Shown piece by piece: positions 7,625 through 9,471 of a stretch of 9,471 bases of DNA (within the stretch, counting starts at the first letter, position 1; the number at the start of each line of letters is the position of its first letter). A program made the position numbers and the translations under genes. The notes below the pieces were generated by a model. That model was not told the DNA's origin, made no database searches, and was given only the letters and a program-made list of their open reading frames with translations. Source of the stretch: Flavobacteriaceae bacterium (lineage in GTDB: Bacteria > Bacteroidota > Bacteroidia > Flavobacteriales > Flavobacteriaceae); NCBI GenBank assembly GCA_030618945.1, contig JAUXCI010000081.1, forward strand, positions 1-9,471, written 5' to 3'.

Positions 7625-9148
7625 TTAAAAAGGAACATCGTCGTCATCAGCGCCCATATTTCCAAAAGCATCATTTGCACTAGAAAATTGACTAGGTGAA
7701 ATACTGTCAGTGTTCATTGAAGACTGGAATTCGGTCTCAAAACCTTCATCCAAATTAGTAAATTTTGCCAACCTGCCAATAAACTTCATTTTAATATTAT
7801 CTAAACCACCATTACGGTGTTTGGCCACGATAAACTCTGCCTGGCCTTCACAAGGAGTTCTTTCATCGTCATCCCATTCTGTCAAACCATAATATTCAGG
7901 TCTATAAATAAATGAAACAATATCTGCATCCTGCTCAATGGCTCCTGATTCCCGTAAATCGGATAAAAGAGGTCTTTTACTTCCACCTCTTGTTTCAACC
8001 GCCCTCGACAACTGTGATAAGGCTACAACCGGAACGTTCAATTCTTTTGCTAAAGCCTTAAGGTTTCTTGAAATGGTTGAAATCTCCTGTTCTCTATTCC
8101 CTGAACTTTTGGTGCTGGTTCCAGCAGTCATCAGTTGCAGGTAATCAATAATTACTATTTTAACATCGTGTTGAGATACAAGCCTTCTTGCTTTTGCACG
8201 AAGATCAAAAACTGATAAAGATGGCGTATCATCAATAAAAATTGGGGCTTCTGATAGTTTTTTGACCTTAACATTAAGTGCTTCCCATTCATAAGTTTCA
8301 AGGCTTCCTTTTCTCAATTTCTCTGAAGAGATTCCGGTTTCACTTGATATCATCCTGGTTATCAATTGTACTGATGACATCTCAAGAGAAAAAATCGCTA
8401 CGGCCATATTAAAATCTATCGCGATATTTTTTGCCATTGACATCACAAAAGCCGTTTTACCCATTCCGGGTCTGGCGGCAAGAATAATTAGATCGGAAGG
8501 TTGCCAACCTGATGTGAGTTGATCCAATTTGGCAAAGCCTGTTGCCACCCCGCTCATACCTTCCTGATTGGAAATGTCTTCAATTTTTTTAAGCGCCTGA
8601 GCCACCAGATTATGGGCTGCTTCAGAGCTCTTTTTTAAATTCCCCTGAGTAACGTCGAATAATTTGGTTTCTGCCTGATCCAACAAATCAAAAACATCGA
8701 CTGTTTCATCATATGAACTAGTGATAATTTCGCTGGAAATAGAGATCAATCTCCTTTGGATATATTTTTGAAGTACTATTCTGGCATGAAATTCAATATG
8801 AGCTGAAGATGAAACTTTCTGACTCAAATTGATCAGGTAAAAATCACCTCCTATTGCTTCTAGCTTCTCAGCCTTTTTTAATTGATTTGATACCGTTAAT
8901 AAATCTATGGGTTCTGAATTTTCAAACAGAACAAATATAGCAGTATATATAAACTGATGCGCAGGCTTATAAAAAGCCTCTGGATGAAGAATATCAATAA
9001 CGTCATCAACACCTTTTTTATCAATCATCATCGCGCCAAGAACAGCCTCTTCAAGGTCAAGTGCCTGTGGAGGAAGTTTTCCCTGTTCAAGGTTAATTAT
9101 AGTCCCTTTCCCCTTATTTTGATATGATACTGATCTTGCTGAATCCAT
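7625..9148 (-). CDS. dnaB: Replicative DNA helicase DnaB
   Basis: DnaB is the hexameric 5'-3' helicase that unwinds DNA at the replication fork and recruits primase. The 507 residues hold the N-terminal helical domain (about 25-130, LPPQALDLEEAVLGAMM at 25-41), a linker to about 195, and a RecA-like motor with Walker A RPGMGKT (226-232), catalytic Glu E256 (SLEMS), Walker B IVIIDYLQL (331-339), the DLRESGAIEQDAD segment (397-409), and the K443/R445 pair in AKHRNGG expected to contact ATP from the next subunit. No intein interrupts it. A low-complexity Ser/Asn-rich tail from about 472 ends in ADDDDVPF, resembling the acidic tip of SSB. The ATG at 9148 fits the family N-terminus, and no alternative start is apparent before Met40. 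It heads a probable operon with the secreted protein and the glycosyltransferase. Two candidate promoters lie upstream; the nearer would give an almost leaderless mRNA. Confidence 0.97.
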   Translation of the reverse strand: MDSARSVSYQNKGKGTIINLEQGKLPPQALDLEEAVLGAMMIDKKGVDDVIDILHPEAFYKPAHQFIYTAIFVLFENSEPIDLLTVSNQLKKAEKLEAIGGDFYLINLSQKVSSSAHIEFHARIVLQKYIQRRLISISSEIITSSYDETVDVFDLLDQAETKLFDVTQGNLKKSSEAAHNLVAQALKKIEDISNQEGMSGVATGFAKLDQLTSGWQPSDLIILAARPGMGKTAFVMSMAKNIAIDFNMAVAIFSLEMSSVQLITRMISSETGISSEKLRKGSLETYEWEALNVKVKKLSEAPIFIDDTPSLSVFDLRAKARRLVSQHDVKIVIIDYLQLMTAGTSTKSSGNREQEISTISRNLKALAKELNVPVVALSQLSRAVETRGGSKRPLLSDLRESGAIEQDADIVSFIYRPEYYGLTEWDDDERTPCEGQAEFIVAKHRNGGLDNIKMKFIGRLAKFTNLDEGFETEFQSSMNTDSISPSQFSSANDAFGNMGADDDDVPF

Positions 9149-9153
9149 GTGGA

Positions 9154-9183
9154 CAAAAGTATATGTTTAAGGATGTAAATCAA
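9154..9183 (-). promoter_or_regulatory. Candidate proximal dnaB promoter (P1)
   Basis: On the - strand TTG (9183-9181), exactly 19 bp, then TACTTTTG (9161-9154) matches the Bacteroidota primary-sigma consensus TTG-N19-TAnnTTTG at every fixed position. Only 5 nt separate the last G of the -7 box from the dnaB ATG. Since transcription usually starts about 5-8 nt after the box, the mRNA would begin on or very near the start codon. No Shine-Dalgarno sequence is present. Confidence 0.6.
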
Positions 9184-9193
9184 TTTTTTTTGC

Positions 9194-9224
9194 CAAATTT
9201 ATAGTTAACAATAATTGTTAACAA
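9194..9224 (-). promoter_or_regulatory. Candidate distal dnaB promoter (P2)
   Basis: On the - strand TTG (9224-9222), 20 bp, then TAAATTTG (9201-9194) also fits the Bacteroidota promoter form, with a spacer one base longer than P1. It would give a leader of roughly 40 nt. The spacer is almost entirely occupied by a perfect palindrome, so the promoter could be controlled by a protein bound between its two boxes. It is less certain than P1 because AT-rich DNA yields such matches by chance. Confidence 0.4.
9204..9222. promoter_or_regulatory. 19-bp perfect palindrome, putative operator
   Basis: GTTAACAAT - A - ATTGTTAAC has 9-bp arms around a single central base. Within it lie two near-identical 10-mers, TAGTTAACAA and TTGTTAACAA, with centres 13 bp apart. 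With a 1-nt loop it cannot be a normal RNA hairpin, so a DNA site for a dimeric regulator is likelier. It falls in the spacer of P2 and about 40 bp upstream of P1. No regulator can be named from the sequence. Confidence 0.55.
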
Positions 9225-9344
9225 GCAAAATGATGTTAATAAAACAATTCATATAACAGCATTCATCTGGAAAGGTCGGTAGGTTTGGATTTACTCCCTG
9301 AAAATTAAAAAACTTAATAAATTAATTTGCAATTATTTAGCAAT

Positions 9345-9358
9345 TTCTGAACTCAGAA
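9345..9358. repeat. 14-bp dyad TTCTGA-AC-TCAGAA
   Basis: A perfect 6-bp inverted repeat with a 2-bp centre lies midway between dnaB and the right edge. The centre is too short for an RNA hairpin loop, so if functional it would be a protein-binding dyad. The flanking bases do not extend it. Similar dyads arise by chance. Confidence 0.3.
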
Positions 9359-9387
9359 TAATTAACAGGTACAATACAAAAAGTAAA

Positions 9388-9421
9388 TTGTTAATGTTGT
9401 TAATAATTTGTTCTTTTGTTC
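9388..9421 (+). repeat. Short TTGTT-type direct repeats
   Basis: TTGTTAATG (9388-9396) and TTGTTAATA (9397-9405) are an adjacent 9-bp tandem pair with one difference. TTTGTTC follows at 9407-9413 and again at 9415-9421. TTGTT therefore starts at 9388, 9397, 9408 and 9416. The first two copies share TTGTTAA with the palindrome at 9204-9222. They lie 17 nt upstream of a possible + strand start codon at 9438. Confidence 0.5.
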
Positions 9422-9437
9422 AGATAAATATATTGCA

Positions 9438-9471
9438 ATGTATAAAGAAAAAAGAAATATCATCTTATCAA
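9438..9471 (+). CDS. Possible start of a gene running off the right edge
   Basis: An ATG at 9438 opens 11 codons (MYKEKRNIILS) without a stop before the window ends. An AT-rich upstream region with repeats and no purine-rich ribosome site would suit a Bacteroidota start. Too little is visible to name a product, and no convincing promoter stands before it. It may be a chance frame. Confidence 0.25.
   Translation, partial: MYKEKRNIILS

Larger units (their letters stand above)
9149..9471. other. Intergenic control region upstream of dnaB
   Basis: These 323 nt are very AT-rich and contain no complete gene. They hold two candidate dnaB promoters, a 19-bp perfect palindrome, a TTCTGA dyad, short tandem repeats and seven TGTTAA/TTAACA hexamers counting both strands. 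A possible gene start on the + strand lies at 9438. The only + strand match to TAnnTTTG here (TAGGTTTG at 9280-9287) lacks an upstream TTG at the right distance. Confidence 0.7.

Noticed and set aside
7625..9148. Intein in DnaB
   Set aside because: The Walker A, Walker B and DLRESG segments follow each other without insertion and the length is normal for the family.
9280..9287. TAGGTTTG as a + strand promoter -7 box
   Set aside because: No TTG stands at a suitable distance upstream and no start codon follows closely.
9149..9471. Replication origin
   Set aside because: The region is AT-rich and next to dnaB, but there is only one imperfect DnaA-box-like nonamer and no array of them; dnaB is not a marker of oriC.

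Overview
The window looks like an ordinary chromosomal core region of a Bacteroidota bacterium, probably Flavobacteriia or a close relative. The evidence is AT-rich DNA, no purine-rich Shine-Dalgarno sequences before the starts, promoter boxes of the Bacteroidota type (TTG, about 19 bp, then TAnnTTTG), a single-chain PurL, and a secreted 'asparagine synthetase B'-named protein directly behind dnaB, which as I recall is common in this phylum. I see no mobile element, CRISPR array, tRNA, rRNA or defence system.

Left part, + strand. The window opens inside an RsmB/NOP-type RNA m5C methyltransferase (ends at 836; its N-terminal part lies off the left edge). After a 257-nt gap with one possible promoter box comes purL (1094-4747), the full-length glutamine-dependent FGAM synthase of purine synthesis. 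A hairpin at 4754-4778 lies between purL and the convergent gene that follows.

Right part, - strand, read from right to left. dnaB (9148 to 7625, replicative helicase) is followed after 20 nt by a secreted protein of unknown function (7604 to 6318) and after 51 nt by a polytopic family-39-like glycosyltransferase (6266 to 4782). No promoter of the expected type is visible in either gap, so the three genes are probably one transcription unit led by dnaB, though an AU-rich hairpin at the second junction could weaken read-through. One member acts in replication, one is exported and one sits in the membrane, so the link looks like shared transcription rather than a shared pathway.

The 323 nt right of dnaB (9149-9471) are the most interesting non-coding part. 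They hold two good candidate dnaB promoters. The proximal one would start transcription at or within a few nucleotides of the dnaB ATG (leaderless or nearly so). The distal one has a perfect 19-bp palindrome filling its spacer. Further TGTTAA copies, short tandem repeats and another dyad follow, and a possible gene start lies at 9438 on the + strand.

The best leads for novelty are the dnaB control region, an SSB-like acidic tip on DnaB, and the doubtful name and unknown role of the secreted protein. No wholly new multi-gene system is evident.
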